NCBI GenBank assembly: GCA_028023455.1
Contig: JAQFVV010000055.1
Span: 5,178,030-5,242,029 of the forward strand
Origin: Epiperipatus broadwayi
Lineage: Eukaryota > Onychophora > Udeonychophora > Euonychophora > Peripatidae
Length of the DNA stretch: 64,000 nt
Reading direction: 5' to 3'
Each line of letters starts with the position of its first letter. Positions within the stretch are counted from its first letter, which is position 1. Position numbers and translations under genes: made by a program. The notes under the pieces were generated by a model. It ran no database searches. It saw nothing but the letters and a program-made list of their open reading frames with translations, and had not been told where the DNA came from. Below, one piece after another: positions 23,307 through 33,128 of the stretch.

Positions 23307-23690
23307 GCCAATAAACATCACATGACCACCACTTCTTATGCTTGTGTATAACTGTTGTTAAAACAGGCAAAACTCACTATACGTATTGCCACACACAGCA
23401 AGCTAGAGTAATCAATGGATGCCAGAAGGCTTCGGCATAAAATTCCCATCTAGTGCCTACTCATCCAATATCCCCAGACTAGTCTCCATCTAGGTGCAGT
23501 GCTCTCAGATCCAAGGCTCCTCACTGACGAAGGCCACAAACCAGAAACTAGTCTGGGGATATTGGATGAGTAGGCACTAGATGGGGATTTTATGCACAAG
23601 CCTTCTGGCATCCATTGATTACTCTAGCTTGCTGTGTGTGGCAATACGTGTAGTGAGTTTTGCCTGTTTTAACAACTTCAAGGATTCAAA
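23307..23690. repeat. Family A palindrome
   Basis: 23,354-23,483 is mirrored by 23,548-23,676 around a 64-bp loop. The outer left flank (GCCAATAAACATCACATGA) is also family A. The plus arm and loop contain the best preserved family A hammerhead; the minus arm lost it at the junction. Confidence 0.9.
23509..23567 (+). ncRNA. Hammerhead ribozyme candidate, family A (best copy)
   Basis: ATCCAA (23,509-14), GGC, TCCTCA (23,518-23), core CTGACGA (23,524-30), AGG...CCA, GAAAC (23,544-48), TA, GTC (23,551-53), TGGGGA (23,554-59), TA, TTGGAT (23,562-67). Stem I is two 6-bp helices around an internal loop, as in type I hammerheads. ACTAGT is a palindromic stem III. Predicted cleavage is after C 23,553. 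Stem II is only 2-3 bp, with A opposite A next to the core, so activity is uncertain. Confidence 0.65.
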
Positions 23691-23699
23691 AACATATTT

Positions 23700-24314
23700 C
23701 AACATTTCACATGTTTAAGTTTAATTTATGTTAGTAACTAATATTTTTTTAAAAAGTGTTTCATATAAAATATATTGCGTCTGTGTATATTTGAAAACAT
23801 ATTTTTCAAATTTTTACATCTATTAAAAGCTATTTAGATAAAAGTTCATGTTTATTTGTAGATTACTTGTGTAAAGTTGTTTTAAAATTGCATGATTATT
23901 TGAGCAGTTTAAGATAATTGAAAGATTGTATTTTGTTGTTTTTATTTTATTTCAATTTTAAATATATAGAAAATTGTCTTTAAATATTAATGTATGTTTA
24001 AATGCTTTATTTATCTTTCCGATATATAATATTATCCAATATTAAAGTTTTGAATAAAATTTCAGTATGAGAAACAATATACATCGGTAATTTCTGAAAT
24101 TTGTTTGATATTTTTGAACCTTGTCTGTGATAATTATTTTTAATAGGTCAGTCTAAGTATTTATATTATGTGAAAATAAAAGGAAATGTTTGTAGCTTTT
24201 TGAGGCAATATTTAATATTGCACTTTCTTCAAAAGTGAACAGAAGGTTAAAAAAATTTCTCTCTCATCAACAGCGATTTAATAATATTCTAAATTTAAAG
24301 CAAACTATATAACC
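23700..24314. other. AT-rich interval, no feature recognised
   Basis: Nothing identifiable. Confidence 0.6.
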
Positions 24315-24421
24315 AGTCAAGCATTGGTGGTCGAGTGGTCAGCGACAGCTGCTTTACAAGTAGTTGTCCCGGGTTAGCGGGTTCGCTTCCCAGCTAATAC
24401 TATGACAGGAGAGAGAGAAAA
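24315..24421 (+). mobile_element. tRNA-Gly-derived mini-SINE, copy 2
   Basis: AGTCAA precedes the tRNA-like body that starts GCATTGGTGG at 24,321. The anticodon arm GCTGC-TTTACAA-GCAGT gives loop triplet TAC. The body ends CTAATAC at 24,400, then TATGACAGG and an A/G-rich tail. AAACTATATAACC occurs at 24,302-24,314 and 24,422-24,434, an exact 13-bp target-site duplication. The acceptor stem and anticodon stem match tRNA-Gly(UCC), but the T arm carries a short insertion (TTAGCGGG region). Confidence 0.9.
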
Positions 24422-24434
24422 AAACTATATAACC

Positions 24435-25790
24435 TCCATAATAGCTTTGGATGCTAATGCATTCATTTTTTCTGGTCCTCTACTGTTTTCATTTTACTTA
24501 AAGGTTTAGACCAGCAGCTACAACCACTGTAGGACAGTTTACTAAGTTCTGTGATTGTGATATCCCATCACCCCCCTCCCCCCATTAATAAATATACATA
24601 TCGACTTCTGGTCTGTTACTATTATCACATGTGAAATAAAAGTATTTATGCTTGTATATTATTATTTTATTGGATGGATAATTTGGTAGTGTCCTTTTTC
24701 TTAGCTCTATATTGTGCCGCTTTTCCATAGTTCTATCTGTCTTAGGTGAAAGATGTTACAATTTAAATCCATTTTGTGTGTGTGTGTGTGTTTGTTTGCA
24801 TCATGCCCTACTTATAGTTGTTTGTTAGTTAACTGTATCATTTTTTGTTTTGTTTATATCATCAGTATTCTGAGGATTTTATTTTAATTAAATGTTTGTA
24901 GAATGCATTTGTTTATTTACATTAGTGGCATTTTAAATTTCTATCACATTATTTTTTTTCTGCTATTATTTTCCTCTTTGCTTGCCCCTTTGTTTTCTCT
25001 TTCAAAGTTATTTTTATCTTTTGCATTAACCTTGCTGATTTTATTTTTTTCATTATTTGAAATCTTTTTAAATTTCTTGCTTTAGGTACCATACATATTA
25101 CATGGCTTTGATTTAAACTCATTTTTTGCGGGAGGGGGGGTTGGGCTGAAAATACATTTTTGGTTTCAAAATTTCTTAAACAACTTTATTTCTTTTTATA
25201 ACTGCGATTTCCTTTTACTCAACATTTGGCTACATTTCATGAGTTGCTATGATCTTCAACTTAAGAGAAAATTATCGCCAATTTGTATCTTTTCTCATTG
25301 TTGTATTTCCATTTTAAGCCTCAATTAATTTCTATCTAACTATTTTACATACATCATTATTACTTACAAATATGAGTGTTAACACCTTTCTTTCCATCTA
25401 TTTTTTTATGTTTTTATAGAAGTTTTGAATATTTTTCTTTCTTTATCTGTATTTCAATTACAGGAGCCACTTGACTGTTTTGAATTCTGATTTCGCCATA
25501 TTTAGATACCTTGAAATCACAGAATAAATTATAGTTGTGGAAAGAGAATATTTACTATTAGGTCTAAGGAATAGTGAATGCATACACAAACTTATGTGGA
25601 ATATAGGTATCAAGTTAAAAATTTTAAGGTGATGGAGTAGTAAATTATATTAAAGAAACATAGTCAATTTTAATTCTGTTGTTTTATAATATTGACATTT
25701 TAATTAGTAAATATTATGAATGTATATGAAATCGTGAATCAATATATTGTTTAAAAGTGAAGTATTTATAATTGCATATATGTATGTATA
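24435..25790. other. AT-rich interval with a TG microsatellite
   Basis: (TG)n lies at about 24,776-24,791 and short poly-C and poly-G runs at 24,570 and 25,131. The 60-codon hydrophobic frame at 24,903 is low-complexity and not convincing. Confidence 0.5.
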
Positions 25791-27724
25791 TTATCATCGT
25801 TTTCAACCTTTATAGATCCATTGTGGGATGAAAGTCTCCAAGTTTAATCCAGTTTCTCTGATCTTTAGTTCTTTTCTTCACAATATACTAGCAAACTTTT
25901 TCATTTCATCCATCCATTTCACAAGATCCAATTCTAGGCTTTTTAAAGTCTTTTGGGATCCAATGTAAAACCAGCTATCCATCTGTTCTTTTCTAACAAT
26001 ATATCGAAGCTTAGCTTCATTTCAGTTCTAATTCTTTCAGTGATACCTGTTTGTTCTCTAATCCATGTATTTCATTTTCAATCTCTTCTTGTTACTCATA
26101 ATATCCTTCTCTCCATACTTGGTTGAGTGATTTTAAGTCTTTGTATTACTGTCTGTTAATTTCCCAAGTCTCAGATTCATAAATAAGTACTGGTAATATA
26201 CATATATATTAAAAACCTTCTATTTTCAAATATATAGGCATATTTCCTTTTAATACTAAGTTATTTCTACCAAAAGCACTCCATCCAAGTTTAATTCTAT
26301 GATTAATTTCATCCCTTATGTGCCCATTAGTATTAATAATTTTTGTTGTTAATTTTTTAAAATTCATGATTTTCATCAACCTTTATTATTATTATTTGAA
26401 AAAACAACCATATCATATGCAAGATGTAGATGATCTAAATAATTTCCATTTACTTTTTTTATTTCTTTGCCTTTCCATTTTCACTCACAAGATATTTTTC
26501 TGAAACTATTGTCAAAAATTTAGAAAATATGGAATGTCCCTGTTATACATTCTTTTTTTAGAGTATGAAAACATCCTAAATTTGTATCTTGATGATCCAA
26601 AAACTTTACTCACTATGGGATTACAGAATCAAATACCTTTTTGTAATCTGCAAATCCTAAGGATCATGACTAGAATATTCATTGGTTCTTTGTATAACTT
26701 CTTTCAACACTTTGATGTCATTTACTATGCTAAATCCATTTTTAAAACCAGGATCTTCTTCTGGTTGGTTGAAGTATCTTGGTAAGATTTTGTATAGAAC
26801 TGATAGAAGACTGATATGTCTGCAGTTTTTAAGATTTTTTAAAAAATCATCTTTCTTAAATATCATTATTATTACTATGCTCTTCCAATTATCTTGTATA
26901 TCTTTATCTTTAAGACATTTGGTATAGCTTTGCCAATAATTTTTCTATTCTTTCACTAAGATATCAATTATAATTTCATCACTTCTTGGAGCTTTTCCAT
27001 TTTTAATAGGTTTATTTGCATATCTTATTTATTTGTGCATCTTATTTATTTATTTAAAGTACTTACAATTCAAAAGATGTAATCATAGAGAATACTTATT
27101 TTCTAGTTTTTTATTGCTACATAATTGTTTATAGAATTCTTCCACATATTTTATGGTACCATCTCTCTTTTTACTAATAATTCCATCTTTTCTTTTTGTT
27201 GTTGATTTTAATATTTTATACTTTGATTCTTTTATTCTCTTCTATAGCTTTTCTTGTCAATTCACAATTATTATTTTTTTGTATTGTTAATTAATTTTTT
27301 TCTATACTATTTTACAAAACTAGTTATTCAATTCTTCTCGATCATTTAAAAAAAAAAAACATCATATTTTTTTCTTCTTTGTACTGTGTCTTGTCTAATT
27401 AGAAAAATTCTGGATAAATTGCTGACTTTTTTGTACTAGCTATCGTTTTGCAATTCTTATTATGAGAGTATCGATTACCTTCTTATGGATTTCAGCCAAG
27501 TCTGATCTGTCTCCAAAGTTATTATTTTAAAATGATCTGAAAATTTTTAATTAATTTTATTGGAATGTTTCTGAAGATTAGGAATAGTTTTTTAAATACT
27601 TTTTATCTTTCTAGTTTTACATTCACATGTCTTACGTTTTATCAATAGATGATGATCACTTCTTGTGTTGAATCTATTAGTAATATTACAGTCTTGAAAT
27701 CTATATTATCTGTAACTTCATGGA

Positions 27725-28195
27725 AATATATTAATAATTTTTATTAGTCATTCATTAGACTAGAGATTAATCACTTAATGAATGATATTTCTGTAGTGTA
27801 ATTTCCATCATCCCACACAAGTTGCTATCCACTTTTAACATCTTGTGAATGACTTATAAAAATTATTATTGTATTTCCATTAAGAGATTTGTGTCAATTT
27901 TGTGAGGTTAGTAAGTTTGATACTCTTAAATTAATCTAGTAATTGGTTATCTGTATATACTGAACAGTGATAAAGATATGTGCAAGAGATTGCGATGTGC
28001 GTCAACTGATGAGTGCTGGTTCAGCATGAAATGTGTATCTTGAGCATTATATATCATTTTCATGTCTTTAGTCATATGTTTAGGTTACACGTCTCCACAA
28101 GGTGTTTAAAAGCAGATAGAAACTAGTCCCAACTTTGCATGAAAGTGGTGTAGTCGAAATTACACTACAGAAATATTCATCCACTGTACCTTCAT
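27725..28195 (+). repeat. Family D repeat inserted in the RTE endonuclease
   Basis: Starts TATTAATAATTTTTATTAGT and ends near ACAGAAATATTCATCCACTG, colinear with 10.03-10.56 kb. LINE endonuclease sequence resumes on both sides (WIHSNEG before, DCNITNRF after), so it was inserted after the LINE. It contains the best canonical hammerhead candidate. Confidence 0.8.
27993..28052 (+). ncRNA. Hammerhead ribozyme candidate, family D (best canonical copy)
   Basis: TCAA (28,002-05) pairs with TTGA (28,040-43). The core CTGATGA (28,006-12) is exact. Stem II GTGCTG-GTT-CAGCAT is 6 bp with a G-U at the core. GAA is followed by the stem III strand ATGTGTAT and H17 C (28,039). Other copies have CCAA/TTGG in stem I, so TCAA/TTGA is a compensatory double change. 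Outer GTGC/GCAT extends stem I. Cleavage is predicted after 28,039. Confidence 0.7.
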
Positions 28196-28788
28196 TTGAA
28201 TGAATCCATTTCTGTTTATCATTTTTCTTAATGAAAAATTTATAATACAGTTATTATTATTTTTTTATAAATTTCACAAATCTAGTTTCTCTTTCATTTC
28301 TGGCACCATAAGAAAATTTACTTACGGCACTTTTTATCTTTCAGTGGTTTACCAATTCTAGCATTAAAGTCTCTCATGACAATTTTAAAATGTTCTTTGG
28401 TTTGATCAAAAGCATTTTGTACATTTCTATAGAAATCCTTTATTTCTTCATAATAAAGAGAACTTGTTTGAGGTATAAATCTGAATTATCTGCATTTGAC
28501 ATCTTCCATTATTTTGAATAACTATTACACTATCTGATATATTATCAATCTCCACATTGTTCTTCCACTGTTTATTTATAATGATTCCTGCTCTGTGCGT
28601 ACATCTAATATTTGTATAAAAAAGTAATGTCTACTACTATTCAATTGTTTCTTCATTTTTTCTTTTAACTTCACAAAACTAACAATGCCCCATTTAAAAT
28701 TAGACAATTATTCAAATTTCTACAAACTTTCTTCACACAAAAGTAAGCTTCAGTTGTAACTACATAAATAAAAAATTGCCATTAAATG

Positions 28789-28937
28789 TCAACTTGGATC
28801 TGCAATCAGGCGATTCAACGCAACTTCTGCTTTATGCTTTAGATCACCAACTCTTGCCTTGGCTGATGATTTTATAATCTCTTGGAAATAAGGGCCATAA
28901 TTTAGTTGTTGTTTTTTTTTGTCATGATCGTAAATAT
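28789..28937 (-). CDS. Candidate terminal coding exon of an unknown host gene
   Basis: On the minus strand a good acceptor (a run of T, then GTCTTATAG) precedes an open segment reading IYDHDKKKQQLNYGPYFQEI, then KSSAKARVGDLKHKAEVALN and RLIADPS before a TGA stop. The composition is balanced, charged and helix-prone, unlike the hydrophobic or Asn/Lys/Ile-rich chance frames elsewhere in the window. If real, it is the last exon (phase 1 acceptor) of a gene whose other exons lie at higher coordinates or beyond the window. The RTE LINE at 25.8-28.7 kb would then sit just downstream, in or after the 3' UTR. I do not recognise the family. Confidence 0.35.
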
Positions 28938-29275
28938 CTATAAGACAAAAAATATATATATTCAAATACAATCATCCAGTCTTCAAGATATCTTGAGTGA
29001 TATTTTAGTAAGAACTATCAGGCAACTTAGGCAAAAAAAACCTTAACATCCAGATATAAAAAATTCAGCAAACTCATTATGTTGGTCAGTGGCCTAACCA
29101 TGTTTAATTATGATATAAACAATAGCTGCAATAACAAAAGTTTATGGTATGGACATTAGGAATTATCTCTGCTCACTTAATTTAAAGCTTCAAACAGGAA
29201 TCAAAGAGTCTTTACTGGTAACAGCAAACTCCTTTCTGTGCGTATATATATATAATACAATACCCATTATAAAAT

Positions 29276-29598
29276 ATATATATAAGAAAAAACAAAATTA
29301 ACAGTAAATACAATATTATAGTTTAAATTATTTTGTAGCGCTTTTGATTACGTGATAATCCTCGTCAGCCTTAACTGAATTTCAAATTTTTAAACTTAAT
29401 GTTACGTATATTTCCATAATCTGTGCAAGCTGCAAATACGGCCATACACAGCTTATGGAAATATACGTCACATTAAGTTTAAAAATTTGAAATTCAGTTA
29501 AAGCTGATGAGGATTACCACGTAATCGAAAGCGCTACAAAATAATTTAGACTATAATGTAGTTTTTAGTGTTATTTTTGTTTTTTCTTATATATATAT
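29276..29598. repeat. Palindrome with hammerhead-like core words
   Basis: 29,276-29,425 is mirrored by 29,447-29,598 (arms about 150 bp, loop about 21 bp). In the sense running away from the centre, one arm reads CTGATGA-G-GATTAC-CAC-GTAATC-GAAA-GCGCTA and the other CTGACGA with AAAA. AGCGCT is palindromic as in family E. A bulged G between core and stem II and the lack of a stem I argue against an active ribozyme. Confidence 0.85.
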
Positions 29599-29633
29599 CA
29601 TTAAAAACTAGTCAACACTTAGACAATCCCAAT

Positions 29634-30102
29634 ATCAATAACAATCAAGAATTTCAAACTGTTTGCAAGAACGACTTCCTTTTAACAATAAAGGTTATTA
29701 ATGGTCTAATATATTTATATAGACACTAAAGATTGCAACTTGACCACAGAGATTGAAATTATTGTACAAAGAAGTTTAAATAAATCTCTTTAAACAGGTA
29801 AATATAACCTGTTCTGAATGCAGACAACAAATAATTATAACATTACAAACTGCAATTTGAAAATTATAATTGCAGTTTGTAATGTTATAATTGACTACTT
29901 AGTGTCTGCATTCAGAACAGGTTACATTTACCTGTTTAAAAAGGTTTATTTAAACTTCTTTGTACAATAATTTCAATCTCTGTGGTCAAGTTGCAATCTT
30001 TAGTGTCTATATAAATATATACCATTAATAAAAGTGGGATTCAACTTTATTGTTAAAGGAGGTTGCTTTGACAATAGTTTGAAATTGTTGATTGTTGTTG
30101 AT
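29634..30102. repeat. Large palindrome, arms about 230 bp
   Basis: 29,634-29,858 is mirrored by 29,868-30,102 with almost no loop (words CTGCAATT and AATTGCAG meet at the centre). The arms differ by scattered substitutions and small indels, so this is an old structure rather than a recent copy artefact. Confidence 0.9.
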
Positions 30103-30132
30103 ACCGATGACAATCTGTAAAGCTAAATAAAT

Positions 30133-30215
30133 AAACATCTGTTTAGTTATTATATTTTTATTACATGAAAGCTCCTGGAAATAATACTGTGAATTCATTT
30201 ATTCGTGAGAATATA
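30133..30215 (+). mobile_element. Penelope-like element 3' end fragment
   Basis: The string TTTAGTTATTATATTTTTAT followed by AAGCTCCTGGAAATAATACTGT and GTGAGAATAT matches the 3' end of the Penelope-like copies at 31.0 and 32.33 kb. It lies between two copies of the neighbouring palindrome unit. Confidence 0.65.
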
Positions 30216-30223
30216 ATATATAT

Positions 30224-30460
30224 TTGTAATGTCATAATTGACTATTAGTCTGCATTCAGAATAGGTTTTATATACCTGTTTAAAGAGATTTATTTAAACT
30301 TTTTTTGCATCAATTTAAATCTCTATGGTCAAGGTGCAAACTTTAGTGTCTATATAAATATATTAGACCATCAATAAAGATGGGATTCCACCTTTATTGT
30401 TAAAAGGAGGTTGCCTTGACAACAGTTAGAAATTGTTGATTGTTATTGATATTGGGATTA
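30224..30460 (+). repeat. Third partial copy of the 29.6-30.1 kb palindrome unit
   Basis: Colinear with the right arm (29,868-30,102), about as diverged from it as the arms are from each other. This gives the arrangement inverted, direct, direct for the unit. Confidence 0.85.
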
Positions 30461-30469
30461 GCCTTGAGC

Positions 30470-30995
30470 ATTATTTACATCTATATATATATGTCATTCT
30501 ATACCATAATTCATTTTTTTTCTTTTGGTTAATGAAATGTGAGATATTAAAAAAAAAAAAGTATTATTGAAGATTAAATCTCAAAAGCAGTATTCATTCA
30601 AAGTCACGTAATGACAAACATGATAAAAAACATTTTTACTAGTAAAAGAGATTAATATGAAATTCCTGCCATGTTATAATTTTATTATTTTGTCAAATAC
30701 AATTAATATTATTGACAAGAGTGTAGATTATAGATGAGGTAATGGAATGACTTTTAGATTATGAAGATTAATTGAACCACCAAAATCAGTGCCTGGCCAA
30801 ACTCATGTGGTTTAGTACGGTATTAGATTACTGCAGAGCCAATGATCATGAGTTTCTCATGCCATTGATAATCTCTTTACACTAAATGAGACAATAACAT
30901 TGTGTTCTTCACCATATTTTTATCCTTAATTATTTGACCCAACAATTGTGGCATCATTTTTTTTTTGTATACACTTTATATATTTGATAGTATTA
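30470..30995. other. AT-rich interval, no feature recognised
   Basis: No gene or repeat recognised. Confidence 0.55.
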
Positions 30996-30999
30996 CTTT

Positions 31000-31640
31000 T
31001 GAGAGCTTCCGTGTAATAAAAATATAATAGCTAAATAGCTGAAGTTTCAATACAATAACAAGTACTTTCATCAGAACTTCTTTATCAAATAATAAGAATG
31101 TGTGTGGTGAGATTTAAAATTATTTTTTTCTTCTATTATTTTCTCCTCATTCTTAAATTCTATTGGCTGAGAAATTTTAAAAAATATTTGATTCTCCAAT
31201 AGTTTTTTCCAAATATTGTTAATTTTCTTTAATTCTCACTTTTCATTTATGCTCTTAGACCTTTTAAAAATCTCTATAGCTTCCCTTGGCAGTATCTGAT
31301 CATATTGTTCATTTTTTGACAGAATATGCGTTTTATTAAAATTGATATCATGGTTAGTTAATTTAATGTGTGAATAAATATTTGCTGATGAATTAGATTT
31401 TTCTCTTAACTGCCAAAATGTGTTCTTCTTTTCTTATGTTTATTCTCTGATTGGTCTAACAAATCTATGAATGTAAACAAACTCCACATGGAATTTCATA
31501 TATACCACGAGACTCCAAAGGAATTTTATTTTTAGGGTGTGGAAATACTTCATTGTTTTTTTTCAATGTAGTATAAATTGTGTGGATATTATTTTTCTTT
31601 AAAATATTACCAAGTTTTATCAGTTTTACCCCCTTTATAT
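31000..31640 (-). pseudogene. Penelope-like element, GIY-YIG end, minus copy
   Basis: The 74-codon frame 31,465-31,689 reads LGNILKKNNIHTIYTTLKKN, then PHPKNKIPLESRGIYEIPCG and VCLHS. The GIY motif and the CGVC zinc-site-like cysteines are characteristic of the C-terminal GIY-YIG endonuclease of Penelope-like retroelements. It continues through frame breaks into REAIEIFKRSKSINEK-like text near 31,260, then a 3' UTR ending near 31,000. No RT domain is present. It is head to head with the copy at 31,672. Confidence 0.8.
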
Positions 31641-31671
31641 ATATATAATTTAAGACTGTTCTGCCATATAT

Positions 31672-32385
31672 AAAGGGAATAACTGACAAAATTGGTAATG
31701 TTTAAAGAAAAACAATATCCATACAATTTATACTACATTTAAAAAAAATAATGAAGTATTTTCATGCCCTAAAGATAAAATTCCTTTGGAGTGTCATAGT
31801 ATATATGAAATTCTATGTGGAGTTTGTTTACATTCATACATTTGTCAGATCAATCATAGAACAAATATAAGAAAGGACAAACCCCTTTTGGCAGTATATG
31901 AAATTCTATGTGGAGTTTGTTTACATTCATACATTTGTCAGATCAATCATAGAACAAATGTAAGAAAGGACAAACCCCTTTTGGCAGTTAGAGAAAGATC
32001 TAATTTTATCAATCATTTGCTCACACATATTCTGGCAAAAATTGAAAAATATGATCAGCAACTGCTAAGGGAAGCTATAGAGATTTTTAAAAGACCTAAG
32101 AGCATAAATGAAAAGTGTGATTTAAAGAAAATTTATTATTTTGAAAAGGCTATTGGAGGATAAAATATTTTTTAAAACTTCTCAACCAATAGAATTTAAG
32201 AATGAGGAGAAAATAACAAAAGGAAAAAATGATTTTAAATCTCACCACACACATTCTTATGATTTGAGAAAGAAGAGCTCTAAGGAAAATACTTGCTTTT
32301 GTAATGAAACATCAGCTATTTAGCTATTACATTGAAGCTCCTAGAAATAATACTATGAATTCATTTATCCTTGAGAATATTAGAA
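31672..32385 (+). pseudogene. Penelope-like element, GIY-YIG end, plus copy with internal duplication
   Basis: The 125-codon frame 31,786-32,163 encodes a degenerate GIY-YIG domain: SIYEILCGVCLHSYICQ (GIY altered to SIY, YIG to YIC), then VRERSNFINHLLTHILAKIE, LLREAIEIFKRPKSIN. A 31-codon block (93 bp, starts 31,802 and 31,895) is duplicated in frame. After a frameshift near 32,150 the tail continues KTSQPIEFKNEEKITK, HHTHSYDLRKKSS, CNETSAI-stop at 32,323, followed by the shared 3' UTR. It is truncated upstream, with no RT. Confidence 0.85.
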
Positions 32386-32667
32386 TCAGTATGTATATAT
32401 GTATGAAAATATGCCAAGACTTCCACATTACATTGTAGAAATGGATGATAGAAATGGAGTTATTAAATAGAAATCCTTAAATGTGATCTTGCATAAAGCA
32501 ATACAATTAATAATGGCTCATTTTAGAATTAGATACGGGATAGAAGTTTCAATCATTTAATGATTATATGCTTGGGCAGCCTTACTTATGAAAAATATGG
32601 AAGGACCTAGAAAAGGTAACCTGAAAATATATCTCACAAAATATAGTTAGTTTCCTCTATGTTAGTA

Positions 32668-33128
32668 AGATATTTATTTTATATAGCGCTATGTTTTTTT
32701 TTTATAAATTGTAATAGTAATAATCAGCCATTAAGCTAAAGCACATGCGCTTTGTGGATTCTTAACTATAAATGAATATTCTCACTTTCCAAACACAAGA
32801 TAAAGTCTTTGTGAAAAGATAGAATGAATCCGTCTATCTTTTCAACCCAAATGTTTATGTATGGACAAATCTTAAGCATTTGGGAATGAGAGCATGAAGA
32901 TATTAAGCGATCACTCCCAAATGCTCAAGATTTGCCCATACACAAACATTTGGGTCGAAAAGATAGATGGATTCATTCTATCTTTTCACAAAGACTTTAT
33001 CTTGTGTTTGGAAAATGAAAGTATTGATTCATAGTTAAAAATCCACAAAGCGCATGTGCATTAGCTTAATGGCTGATAATTAATATTATACTTTATAAAA
33101 AAAACAGAACTATATAAAATAAATATGT
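32668..33128. repeat. Palindrome, arms about 220 bp
   Basis: 32,668-32,887 is mirrored by 32,913-33,128 (words AAGCACATGCGCTTTGTGGA and AAAGATAGA-GAATC). A third copy, in the same orientation as the right arm, spans 33,226-33,402. Same inverted-plus-direct layout as at 29.6-30.5 kb. Confidence 0.9.

Larger units (their letters stand above)
25795..28720 (-). pseudogene. RTE-type LINE, nearly full-length decayed copy
   Basis: Read 5' to 3' on the minus strand. The endonuclease lies at 28,700-28,200 (DFNARIGKPLKD near 28,360, RNER, KWIHSNEG) and, after an inserted family D repeat, at 27,720-27,610 (DCNITNRFNTRSDHHLLI, with the SDH catalytic motif). The linker is at 27,560-27,300. The RT is at 27,000-26,600, including a 69-codon frame with FKKDDFLKNLKNCRHISLLS, VLYKIL, PGFKNGFS and IKVLKEVIQRTNEY. 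The C-terminal tail is at 26,200-25,795. It is the most complete LINE in the window, but stops and frameshifts are frequent. The tail matches the other RTE 3' ends. Confidence 0.8.

Noticed and set aside
24903-25085. Hydrophobic plus-strand frame that could be a membrane peptide
   Set aside because: It is the translation of a T-rich tract and has low complexity.
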